A DNA stretch of 64,000 nucleotides from Tetrahymena thermophila SB210 (GCF_000189635.1 NW_002476554.1:919260-983259), one strand, 5' to 3'. Shown: positions 49,296 through 61,072, counted from the stretch's first letter. Program-made: numbers and translations. The notes: generated by a model not told the origin, from the letters alone.

Positions 49296-49542
49296 AAATT
49301 ACAAATGGTTTGGTTACTTTCGGTGAAATCTGATGCTGTCTGAATAGGAATTAACTGATTTAAATTAATTTAATTTTTAAATTTTTTTATTTTTTACAAG
49401 CTATTTATTAACTGACAAAAATATAATAATATAAATATAAAAATAATAATAAATCTATTTTTAAAAAATTATTCAAAATAAAATATTATAAAACATATAA
49501 TATTTAATATTTATTCATTATTTTTTCGCCACTTGTTTATCA

Positions 49543-52500
49543 TCATTATATTTTAAAGAGAACTAATCTTTTTGATTTAAGACACCTGTTTTTTACTTTG
49601 AATTTATTGATTTAGATTAAACTTTTATAAAAAATTTGTGTAAATTTTAAATAAACATTTAATAAAATAAATTTTTAATTAAAAATTATTACTTAAATTA
49701 ATAAATAAAATAACATTAATAGAATAAAAAAAATAAATCATATAAAAGCTACCAAATAAATTCAAAGATCTTTATTGTTTTAAATTAGCTTTTATAATTA
49801 AAAATATCACAATCCAAAACAAATAAACTGTTTTTACTAAAGATCAAGTGTCAAATTTGAGAGATTAATGCACTTTGCTAAAGCAGAACCTAAGCCTGAT
49901 GCACCCATTGCACCAATTTAATTTTGACTTTTTAAATATTGAAGAAAAAATAAAAAATTAATTCGTTAATAAGAAAGAAAAAATGAAGAAAAAATAGGAA
50001 ATAATAAAATTAATGAAAAATGAAAGCAAAAGTTGAAAAATAAAATGATGAGTCAGAAAAAGAAAAAATAGCTTTATTGTTTTAAATTAGTTTTTATAAT
50101 TAAAAATATCAAAATCCAAAACAAATAAACTGCTTTACCGAAGAACAAGTGTCAAATTTGAGAGATTAATGCACTTTGCTAAAGCAGAACCTAAGCCTGA
50201 TGTACCTTCATCACCAATTTTATTCTAACTTTTTAAATATTGAAGAAAAAATAAAAAATAAATTAGTTAATTTAAAGGAAAAAATGAAGAAAAAATATGA
50301 AATAATAAGATTAATGAAAAATAAAAGCAAAAGTTGAAAATTATAATGATGAGTTAAATTAACAAATCAAGTAGAAAAAAAGCAAGCAAGCATAATAAAA
50401 AGAAAAAGAAAAAATAGCTTTATTGTTTTAAATTAGTTTTTATAATTAAAAATATCACAATCCAAAACATATAAACTGTTTTTACCTAAGATCAAGTGTC
50501 AAATTTGAGAGATTAATGCACTTTGCTAAAGCAGAACCTAAGCCTGATGTACCTTCATCACCAATTTAATTAGAACTTTTTAAATATTGAAGAAAAAATA
50601 AAAAATTAATTCGTTAATAAGAAAGAAAAAATGAAGAAAAAATATGAAATAATAAGATTAATGAAAAATAAAAGCAAAAGTTGAAAATTATAATGATGAG
50701 TTAAATTAACAAATCAAGAAGAAAAAAAAGCAAGCAGGCACAATAAAAAGAAAAAAGAGCTTTATTGTTTTAAATTAGTTTTTATAATTAAAAATATCAC
50801 AATCCAAAACAAATAAACTGTTTTTACCAAAGATCAAGTGTCAAATTTGAGAGATTAATGCACTTTGCTAAAGCAGAACCTAAGCCTGATGTATTTTTAT
50901 CACCAATTTAATTTCCACTTTTTAAATATTGAAGAAAAAATAAAAAATTAATTAGTAAATTAGAATGAAAAAATGAAGAAATAATATGAAATAATAAGAT
51001 TAATGAAAAATAAAAGCAAAAGTTGAAAAATAAAATGATGAGTCAGATTAAAAAATCAAGAAGAAAAAAAGCGAGCAAGCACAATAAAAAGAAAAAAAAA
51101 AAGAGCTTTATTGTTTTAAATTAGTTTTTATAATTAAAAATATCACAATCCAAAACAAATAAATTGTTTTTACATAAGACCAAGTGTCAAATTTGAGAGA
51201 TTAATGCACTTTGCTAAAGCAGAACCTAAGCCTGATGTACCTTCATCACCAATTTAATTAGAACTTTTTAAATATTAAAGAAAAAATAAAAATTCATTAG
51301 TTAATTAGAAGGAAAAAATGAATAAAAAATATGAAATAATAAGATTAATGAAAAATAAAAGCAAAAGTTGAAAAATAAAATGATGAGTCAAATTAACAAA
51401 TCAAGAAGAAAAAAGTAAGCAAGCACAAAAAAAGAAAAAGAAAAAGGAGCATTTTTATTATTAAAAATATCACAAACGAAAACAAATAAACTGTTTTTAC
51501 CTAAGATCAAGTGTCAAATTTGAGAAATTAATGCACATTGCTAAAGCTGAACCTAATCCTGATGCACCCATTGCACCAATTTAATTGTGACTTTTTAGAT
51601 ATTGAATAAAAAATAAAAAATTAATTAGTTAATTAGAAGGAAAAAATGAAGAAAAAATATGAAATAATAAGATTAATGAAAAATAAAAGCAAAAATTGAA
51701 AATTATAATGATGAGTTAAATTAACAAATCAAGAAGAAAAAAAAGCAAGGAAGCACAATAAAAAGAAAAAGAAAAAGTAGCTTTATTGTTTTTAATTAGT
51801 TTTTATAATTAAAAATATCACAATCCAAAACAAATAAACTGTTTTTACCGAAGATAAAGTGTCAAATTTGAGAGATAAATGCAATTTATTAAAGCAGAAC
51901 CTAAGCATGATGTACCTTCATCACCAATTTTATTCCAACTTTTTAAATATTGAAGAAAAAAATAAAAATTCACTAGTTAATTAGAAGGAAAAAATAAAGA
52001 AATAATATGAAATAATAAGATTAATGAAAAATAAAAGCAAAAGTTGAAAAATAAATGATGAGTCAAATTAACAAATCAAGAAGAAAAAAAGCAAGCAAGC
52101 ACAATAAAAAGAAAAAGAAAAAGTAGCTTTATTGTTTTTAATTAGTTTTTATAATTAAAAATATCACAATCTGAAACAAATAAACTGCTTTTACCCAAGA
52201 TCAAGTGTCAAATTTGAGAGATTAATGCACTTTGCTAAAGCAGAACCTAAGCCTGATGTACCCATTGCACCAATTTTATTCCAACTTTTTAAATATTGAA
52301 GAAAAAAATAAAAATTCATTAGTTAATTAGAAGGAAAAAATGAAGAAAAAATATGAAATAATAAGATTAATGAAAAATAAAAGCAAAAGTTGAAAATTAT
52401 AATGATGAGTTAAATTAACAAATCAAGAAGAAAAAAAAGCAAGCAAGCACAATAAAAAGAAAAAGAAAAAAGAGCTTTATTGTTTTTAATTAGTTTTTAT

Positions 52501-53902
52501 AATTAAAAATATCACAATCCAAAATAAATAAACTGTTTTTACCTAAAACCAAGTGTCAAATTTGAGAGATTAATGCACTTTGCTAAAGCAGAACCTAAGC
52601 CTGATGTACCCATTGCACCAATTTAATTTTGACTTTTTAAATATTGAAGAAAAAATAAAAAATTAATCCGTTAATAAGAAAGAAAAAATGAAGAAAAAAT
52701 ATGAAATAATAAGATTAATGAAAAATAAAAGCAAAAATTGAAAATTATAATGATGAGTTAAATTAACAAATCAAGAAGAAAAAAAAGCAAGGAAGCACAA
52801 TAAAAAGAAAAAGAAAAAGTAGCTTTATTGTTTTTAATTAGTTTTTATAATTAAAAATATCACAATCCAAAACAAATAAACTGTTTTTACCGAAGATAAA
52901 GTGTCAAATTTGAGAGATAAATGCAATTTATTAAAGCAGAACCTAAGCATGATGTACCTTCATCACCAATTTTATTCCAACTTTTTAAATATTGAAGAAA
53001 AAAATAAAAATTCATTAGTTAATTAGAAGGAAAAAATAAAGAAATAATATGAAATAATAAGATTAATGAAAAATAAAAGCAAAAGTTTAAAAATAAAATG
53101 ATGAGTTAAATTAACAAATTAAGAAGTAAAAAAGCAAGCAAGCACAATAAAAAGAAAAAGAAAAAGTTGCTTTATTGTTTTTAATTATTTTTTATAATTA
53201 AAAATATCACAATCTGAAAAAAATAAACTGTTTTTACCTAAGATCAAGTGTCAAATTTGAGAGATTGATGCACTTTGCTAAAGCAGAACCTAAGCCTAAT
53301 GTACCTTCATCACCAATTTAATTTCCACTTTTTAAATATTGAAGAAAAAATAAAAAATTAATTAGTTAATTTAAAGGAAAAAATAAAGAAATAATATGAT
53401 ATAATAAGATTAATGAAAAATAAAAGTAAAAGCTAAAAAATATAATGATGAGTTAAATTAACAAATCAAGAAGAAAAAAAGCAAACAAGCACAATAAAAA
53501 GAAAAAGAAAAAATAACTTTATTGTTTTTGATTAGTTTTTATAATAGTAAAAATAAAGAAAAAATATAAAATAATAAAAAATGAATAATAAATAATTAAA
53601 AATTGAAATGAAAATTAAGTTGAAATAGCAAAACTATTTATGTTTAAATACAAGTATATGAATAATGATGAAAGTTTCTGCTAGAAAAATTATTTTTTGA
53701 AAAAATAGAAAGTTTAATAAAAAAAAATATTAATAATATTTATAAATTAAATTTACCTCAGATCAATTAGGAGAAACTAATGAGATAAAAGTGAAGAGTT
53801 TAAAAACTTTTTTTGTAAATTTATATAAATTTAAAGGATATTAATAAAAAAATTAATAATTACTTCTTTTAATTTGTTATATGTTTTAATCTATTATATC
53901 AT
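49543..53902 (-). CDS. LRR gene D: modular leucine-rich-repeat protein, eleven LRR exons
   Basis: Minus-strand exons in order: 53864-53902 (MIQQIKTYNKLKE), 53757-53806 (cap, FLNSSLLSHQFLLIDL), LRR exons 53238-53327, 52891-52980, 52543-52632, 52195-52284, 51849-51938, 51501-51590, 51174-51263, 50828-50917, 50486-50575, 50139-50228 and 49838-49927, and terminal exon 49543-49621. All LRR exons are exactly 90 nt with phase-2 borders. Total 1158 nt, 385 codons plus TGA; no TGA interrupts it. The consensus is NxIGDEGTSGLGSALAKC then INLSNLTLDL, closer to gene B than to its neighbour gene C. The tail is KNRCLKSKRLVLFKIQ. The cap-exon frame is fixed because the alternative frame has a TGA here. Homology to genes B and C extends some 180 bp upstream of the proposed start, so a further 5' exon is possible. 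Function unknown. Confidence 0.72.
49622..53756 (-). repeat. tandem exon-intron repeat array, eleven copies, inverted relative to genes B and C
   Basis: Unit length is about 350 bp. Copies are very similar in intron and exon alike. The exon at 51849-51938 and the one at 52891-52980 share the same rare substitutions (AAGATAAAGTG, AAGCATGATG), and their downstream introns share GCAAGGAAGC, so a 1042-bp, three-unit block was itself duplicated. Confidence 0.93.
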
Positions 53903-55567
53903 TTATTTTTTTTTTCAAAAATATTGGATAGCAATTTATGGAATTTAATTAATTAATTAATTATAAATGGATAAAAAGAACAAATAAAAGATAATAATTA
54001 TTAAATATTAATTTATAAATTTGCTTTTATGAAGAGATACCACAAAAAAATTAATTTAAAATTCATTATTTTATCTAAATATTTGTATTTAAAACTTTTA
54101 TATGTTGCAAATTCAGGAATTAAAATACGATGAACTGGATATAATGATATTTGAATTCCTAGATTATCTTTAAAAATAATAAAATATAAATAATATTTAT
54201 AAAAACTATTGCAAAAAGACATTATCAATGAAACTCTTAAATTAATAAAATACTTATTTGTTAATTTAATTAATTATTTATTAATAAAAAAGTTTTTTCT
54301 TGAAAGTTTTTAAAGAAGAATTTAATGTTTTTTTAAATAATTTAAATTGTAAAATAATTTATTTTTTTTATTTATAAAAATAATCTATTTAATTCAAATA
54401 TTATATAGCAAGAAGCCATTCAAAAATCCTGTCATTTGTATGTCACTTATTATGAAATAGATTTTTATATAAATATTTTGATGACATACTATTTTTGATT
54501 AATGTATCAAAATATATCAGAAAATAAATTATATATATATAGATAATCTTTAATTAAATTATGTTTATTTCTAAATATTATTTAAATCATCGCTAATAAA
54601 TAGATAACCATGATTATTTTTTAGAATTGCAAAGTGCTAAATAGAATTTAATTTATAAAATATTATATACTCTTACTTGTCTATTTTAATTAATTAAAAA
54701 CTTACACAAATAATTTATATAGCTTCATTATGTTTAACTAATATTTAATATTTTGATTTAAATAAATTGTAAAATCATAGTTAAAGTAAAGCAAAATAAA
54801 ATACTAAAAAAATTATTAATATAGTTTAGAATAAAATGAACTTTGCACATTCATTTGAAATTATAAATAATAAATTTAATTGTTTTACAAATACAATATT
54901 ATTTGAATTGCTATTAAATGTAGCACAGAAAATAAGTATAAATAATTTAATCAACATAAAATAATAAAATTGAAAATAAAAAATATATCTATTTAATAAA
55001 AATAATTTTGTTTTTAAAAATATTAAAATAACATAAAAAATATTTTCAAATTTATTTTGTATTAATGAGAAAAATTTTTATTTTTTAGACAAGTTCAAAA
55101 TTTTTAAAATAAATTTAATTTCAACTTAAATAAATAAAATAGAAAAAGCAATTTAGTTTACTTTTTAAAATTAATTTATTTAGAAAATTATTTCTATGAA
55201 AATTGTTGTTCACAGCTATTCAAATATCAAATGATGTAGAGCAAAAAGAAAGAATAGAAATAGATTTAGTTAATCATAATATTATTAATAATTTTTTACT
55301 CAAGATTTAAATGTAATCTCATAAATTAACATAAATTAAATTTCTCACATAAAAGCTTCTAGAAGATAAGATAATCAAGAATTTAAACAAGGTTAAAGTA
55401 ATCTAAATTTCTTATTTCTTTTTTGTTTTCTAAATTCTTTTGATGTTCTTTAAAATTTCTAAAAACGAATTTTAAATTCTTCTACTTCTATTAATTATTG
55501 AAAATAAAATAAAATAAATAAATAAAAAACAAAAAAAATCTGAATTCATTAAATAATATCAAAAGAA
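53903..55567. other. divergent region between LRR gene D and the SDR gene
   Basis: The first 180 bp or so match the upstream DNA of LRR genes B and C. A minus-strand open frame at 54013-54228 lies partly in this shared block but is not preserved in B or C, which have TGA at the matching place; it is not called. The rest is A/T-rich with nothing recognised. Confidence 0.5.
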
Positions 55568-56501
55568 ATGGCTTAAAGAATTGCTATATTGACTGGTGCT
55601 AACAGAGGTTTAGGAAGAACAACTGCTGAAATTCTTGTCTAAAAGTATGCTAACAATTTCTAATATATTTTCACTGAAAGATCTAAGAATCATGATGAAT
55701 TGACACAAGCCCTTAAAAGTATCAATCCTAATGCATAATTTGAAGTCAGAGATTTAGATATCAGCTCAAAAGAAAGCAGAGCATAATTCAAATAATGGTT
55801 CTCTCAGAAATATCACAAAATAGATGTTTTATTTAATAATGCAGGTGTATTTGACTAAGATAAAGATACAGGTGCTAGACCGAGCAAGGAAACTGCAGAA
55901 TACACTCTTAACATTAATTTCATTAGTAATATTGATTAAATTTTAATAAATTTGAATGCAAAACTATATTATTGTATGTAGACACTGTTGAATTCACAGA
56001 AGAACTATATCCTTTGATGACTGATGATGGAAAGATTGTTGTAATAAGTAGTTTTTTGGGTAAATTAGAGCACTAACCAGAAGCTGCAAAGTAAATTTTA
56101 GTAAATGAAAATCTCACAAAAGAAAAGCTATTTGAATTAGCTCACAATTACATCAACAACGCTGGTACTCCTGACAAAGACTTAATTTTTAACAATTATG
56201 TTTACTTCACCTCAAAAGCATTACTGAATGCTTACACTAGATATGTAGCTACTAAGTACATCAAACCAAATTAATCTTTCTTCGCTGTCCATCCTGGTTG
56301 GGTACAAACTGATGTAAATAATTTTCTATAATTTATTAAAGAGTTAATTAATTTTTTAAAATGCAGATGGGAGGAAAGAAAGCTCCTTTAACAAAAGATT
56401 ATGCTTGCCCTTTTTTGGCAAATATAATAGCTGAGTTCCCTTTCGGAAAACATCCATTAAGTGGATTATTATAATTTGAAAATAAATAATTAGAGTATTG
56501 A
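55568..56501 (+). CDS. short-chain dehydrogenase/reductase, carbonyl-reductase-like
   Basis: Three exons (introns 55926-55981 and 56314-56366) encode 274 residues, the usual size of the family. The N-terminal nucleotide-binding motif is TGANRGLG (the TGxxxGxG form), followed by DLDISS, the NNAG motif (VLFNNAGVF), a Ser-containing strand (KIVVISSFLG) and the catalytic YFTSK (YxxxK). After that comes HPGWVQTDMGG, which is typical of carbonyl reductase 1-type SDRs. These enzymes use NADPH to reduce carbonyl compounds, including lipid-derived aldehydes and prostaglandins. A roughly 40-residue insertion lies between the Ser strand and the Tyr, as in CBR1. There is no signal peptide, so it is probably cytosolic. 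The substrate cannot be told from sequence. Confidence 0.93.
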
Positions 56502-57006
56502 ATTTGTGTTTTTTCTTATCTTATTTGAAATACAAATTTACTAAAACTAAATAAATAAATAACTTTCCTAAAGATTTCATAATAAAATTTATAATATTTT
56601 GTTAACCTTTTATTTTATTCAAAATACTGCTTAAAAATATATAAGATAAAGTATTGCCATTTTTATTTAAACTTTTTATAATTTTAGAATTTTTAACCAA
56701 AGAACATAAGATTTTCAAAATTTAATCTAATTTTTTTTTAAAGCTAAACATTTTTCTAAATTTATTTTAATTAAATATTAATTGCTATAACCTATGGGAA
56801 ATTAAAAAGGCATTTAAATATAATTTCATGATTCACTTTATTGCCATTAATGTAGATAAAAATTGTGATTATTTTATTTTCATAATTTAAGAATTTTTAC
56901 AAATTCAAAGAAAATACCAAAAATAATTATGTAAAATAATATACAAAAAAATATTAATTTGATAGTTTATAATTAACTGTTTATATTTTAATTGATTTAA
57001 ACTTAC
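56502..57006. other. convergent spacer, SDR to ACSL 4
   Basis: A/T-rich spacer of about 0.5 kb with no recognisable gene or element. Confidence 0.6.
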
Positions 57007-59609
57007 TCATTTTTAAGAATATAATTAATCAATTATTTGTTTGTAATACTACTTAGCCTGATGACGTTATAATTTCAAAGTAGAAGTACAAAGACCTAAT
57101 AATATAAATGATTTAGGTTCTAAGTGTACTTTTGTTGCCTATTCAAAAGTAAAAAGCTTGTTTGCTTTACCATGATCAAAGGTATTCTTCTGATAGAAAT
57201 TAATAATTTATTAATTTTAACACAAAACGCTAATATCCTAATCTGCATTCACATTTAATTCTGCTGCAATTTTCTTGATTTCGTCTGGATTTGGAACTAA
57301 TATGGCTACACAGTAATTTTAAAGAGAATCTCCAAACAAAAAGGCCTCTTAAACTCCTCTGGCTCTAATGTAAATATTTTCTACCTTTTCAGGAGCAACA
57401 TACTCACCTTGACTGAGTTTAAAAATGTTTTTTCTTCTATCTATAATCTTGAGAGAACCATTTGGTAGAAGTAAGCCCTAATTAATGAAAAATAATTAAT
57501 TAAATAAATAATCATGTGAATATGAATAATTAATATAAAGTAGAAAATAAATTTAAAATTACAATATCTCCAGAATGTAACCAACCTTAATCGTCTATGG
57601 CTTCTTTTGTTTTTTCCTCATCTTTGTAATAACCTGGGAAAAGCGAATTACCTCTGACACAAATCTCACCTCTTGGAATGTTTTCTCCCTTTTCATTTTT
57701 ATCAGTTGAAAAATAGTTCATTTCTGGAACATCGATGAGTTTCATTTCTAATTGAGGACACACGCCACCAACATACCCTGAGGAATTCATATCATATTTA
57801 GAAGTGCAAAATTAAAAACCAGTACCTTCTGTTTGGCCATAACCTTCATAAACAGGACATTAAAGAACTATTTTGAAGAAATCTAAAACCTCTTATGAAA
57901 TAGGAGCAGATCCACTAGCAACTATCCTTATTTTTCCTCCAAAGACATCCTTGAGTTTGTTGAAGATAAGTCTTTGATTTTAAAAATAAAATGATTTAGC
58001 TAAGTTCAAATTAAATACTAAAAGCTTAATGAAATAAAATGTTAAAACAAATATTTTTAAATAAATAAAAGGAAAATAAATATTTTTATTTAAAATCTAA
58101 TTAAAATGAATAAAGAGAGAATCAATCATCTTATTTGAATTTATATTTTTTTAAATAATAATAATTTGTAATCTTGATGATTGTTTAATCTAAAAATTTA
58201 ATAGAGTTTTATCTTTATAGAAACAATAAAGAAAATAATTAATTTAAGTTAATTTACTTATCGTAAAAAAAGTGCGTTAATTGATTTTTAGTTTTTAAAT
58301 TCTCTAGCTTGGTTTTGATCGCAGATTAAATTAAACTTTACTTGCATCCTTAAACCTTTTTTAAATTATCTTAGATGACATCATAAAATTTATTGAACAG
58401 CCTTGGCACAGAGACAAATAGAGTAGGCTTAGAATCTTAAATATCATCTTTTAATTTAAGTATATCACCTCCAAAAAAGGCTATCTTAGTTCCTGTGTAC
58501 CAGCATACTACATTGAAAATTCTTTAAAGGACATGGGGTAGAGGTAAATAGCAAAGTTAGCTATCATTTTCATTAATGTCTATTTCGCCTAGTGAAGGAA
58601 TAATTGATATGAAATTCTTATGTGAGAGCATAGCTCCTTTTGGTAGACCTGAATGAAATAAAATGATTATTAATAGAGATTTTTAAAGTAATAGTTTACC
58701 TGTAGTTCCTGATGTATAGCTAAAAGTAAATATTGTATTTGGAGAAACATCGTTTGGCAAATCCAATAAATGAGCTGTACCTTATAACACTAAATCGCTA
58801 AAATACATCAAATTTAAACCTCTCTACTAGATTTGTTATTTGGTTTCTTCATCAAGAGGATCAAAAGAAATTATGTTCACAAGCTTTTACAAATTTTGTC
58901 TATTTTAAAAAAAAAATTTGTTTACTACTTTACAATTTACTTCAATTAATTGCGATTTATTTTTTTCAATTAAGATAGTTAGAAAAATTTAGAATTGGAA
59001 ATCTTATCAACCTAAATACTCTAATTAAAAAAGTAATACGTTGAAAGAATAGTTTTGACGCTAGCAGCAGAGCAAAAACAAGAAGTTAATTAAGTCTATC
59101 CAAAAATATAAGAAATGGTGTCAGATCCTAAAGTATCGTACAAGGGAATCAATGTAAAACCATAAAGAGCACATGCCATATCAACAGTGTTCCATTCAAC
59201 ACGATTCTTTGCATAAATACCTTTTTATTAATGCGTTTTTTTTAAATGTCTATTTAATTTTTAAAATTCTACCTATTAATTTAACTCCAATATTCTTGTA
59301 TTCGCTTGTGTTGTGAGTAAGATAAAGCTTTTATATAGATGATCCTACACCTCTAGCATCTCTATATTCTTCTGAGTATGTTTTGTATGTGAACTAATTA
59401 GTTTTTGGGTCTCTCTTGCCTACAAATGGTCTGTCTTTAAACTTTGAGTGGGCATGTTCTATAACTGCTTGGATTGTTTGGATCTCTTTGCTAGGAAAAT
59501 CAAGTAATTCTTTTTGGCCTCTAATGTTTCTATATATTTGTGTCTCTCCTTGCTATTTTTATGAAACAGGAACTGCGTAAATATGGGTTTTTGTTTGGTT
59601 TGCTCCCAT
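57007..59609 (-). CDS. long-chain acyl-CoA synthetase, paralog 4
   Basis: Minus-strand gene starting [20 protein letters not shown] and ending DQLYSQK then TGA. Motifs: [20 protein letters not shown], the charged [20 protein letters not shown] block, and [20 protein letters not shown]. The GDIV motif is split by nothing unusual; its exon ends as in the other paralogs. It lacks the flanking homology shared by paralogs 2 and 3 and is closer to paralog 1 in wording ([11 protein letters not shown] near the C-terminus of both). Activity is predicted to be ATP-dependent activation of long-chain fatty acids. Gly2 with Thr6 again fits the myristoylation consensus. No adjacent LRR gene copy lies on its far side in this window. 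Confidence 0.93.
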
Positions 59610-61072
59610 TTAAATCTAATCTATTTATTATTTGTAATTGATTTATTTTTAAACAATATCTTTTTAACTAAATTACAATTATTTATTTCAATTTATTTAA
59701 GAGTATATAAATTGATACAATTTATGTTGAGATTTATCTTTTCTAAATTACTAACTCAAATCATCTATAACTTACGTCTGTAATTCTTTATGATACTATT
59801 TTTATATTTATTACTTTCTCTCGTTATAGTTTTAATTTATGTTTAAGAATTTTTTTTGAAATCGTTTGTTACAGTTTTCGAGGTAACTTCATTTTTATTA
59901 CATATTCAATAATATTAATTTTTTTTACTTTAATTTATAAAAGAAAACTTAATTTTTAATTTTAATTTAAATTAATACCATCCATATTGAATTCTACATA
60001 CATTCTTCCATTTAGAGTTTGTATTTAGAAAAAATAATATATGTACTTGTTTGTTTTGTAAATATATTGATAAGAATGCTTTACCTAAAATATTCTTATC
60101 AAAATGCACAAAGAATACCTCAAAAAAAAAAAATGAAACTTAGAAAAGAAAATATTCGAAGTAATAAAGTAAGTAACTTTAAAGATACAACTAATAATCT
60201 TAAAATGCAAATAGAAAGTTTTTAAAATCAAATAATTATTTCTTTATCATGATAAAAATAGCCATTTATTTTATTAATTTTTGGATATTAATAATTTCTA
60301 AATAGTAATATTAATCTTTGTAACACTAAACCAACAATAGATAGATAGATCGAAGTATTTAACTATTAAAATTCGATAAGAATAAAAAGAAAATTTTTGA
60401 ATATTTTCAAAATGAAATTAGAGGATTTAGCTTTTATTCGAAAATATAGTGGTTATCTATCTTAAATAACACCAAAATAAAAAAATTAAACTTTTTATAT
60501 AAATTTCTAATCAATAAAGTAAATAATATTAAAAAGTTTAATCAAAAAAGTTTTCGAAAGTATTATACGGAGAGGGAGGGTGGATTTGGATTTTTTTTAT
60601 TTAAGAAAAGGCTTTGGGTAGATGAATCATCAAAAAATTGAAATAATTTGTCACATGAAATTATTTTTTTAATACATAAATCGAAATTAAAAATATTTTT
60701 AATATTTAATTTTTTTATTTAGTTTTGAATATTTTGATGAATTTGATAATCAATCTACCTGATTTTATTATATCTTAAAAATAACAGAGAGAAGTAAAGG
60801 AGATCTTATAATATCTACATCTCTTAAATATTTTTCTTTTTATTTTGATTGAAATCTAAATGATAAAGCAAGCTATCATTGTTTGCATAATTCAAGTTAA
60901 TAAAAATGAAAAATTGTAATTTAAAATTTACTGAATAATTATAATAATGAATAGCTATCTATTTATTACTGTGGTTGTAATTTACTGAATTATAATTTAT
61001 ATTTAAGACAATTAATACAAAAATCTAATAATTTAGCATATATTAATTAATTACCATTCAAAAAGATAAGAA
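59610..61072. other. divergent intergenic region
   Basis: About 1.5 kb between ACSL 4 and the B-box gene. Open frames at 59583-59783 and 60019-60225 have composition expected of A/T-rich non-coding DNA and no family resemblance. A short G-rich patch (AGAGGGAGGGTGGATTTGG near 60572) is the only compositional oddity. Confidence 0.55.

Larger units (their letters stand above)
48853..49542. other. gap between tail-to-tail LRR genes
   Basis: This 690-bp spacer is the hinge of the inverted repeat formed by LRR genes C and D. It is A/T-rich apart from a patch at about 49170-49350 that contains the foldable element listed separately. No open frame of note. Confidence 0.65.

Noticed and set aside
37302..53756. 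Evenly spaced repeats considered as a CRISPR array or satellite
   Set aside because: The repeated 90-nt blocks translate in one phase to leucine-rich repeats with GT/AG flanks, and the spacers are conserved introns, in a eukaryotic genome.
54013..54228. Minus-strand 71-codon frame upstream of LRR gene D
   Set aside because: The homologous DNA upstream of genes B and C has TGA at the corresponding site, so it is not conserved as coding.
59583..60225. Two open frames of about 67 codons
   Set aside because: Hydrophobic and Lys-rich chance composition in an intergenic region; the first overlaps the start of ACSL 4 on the other strand.
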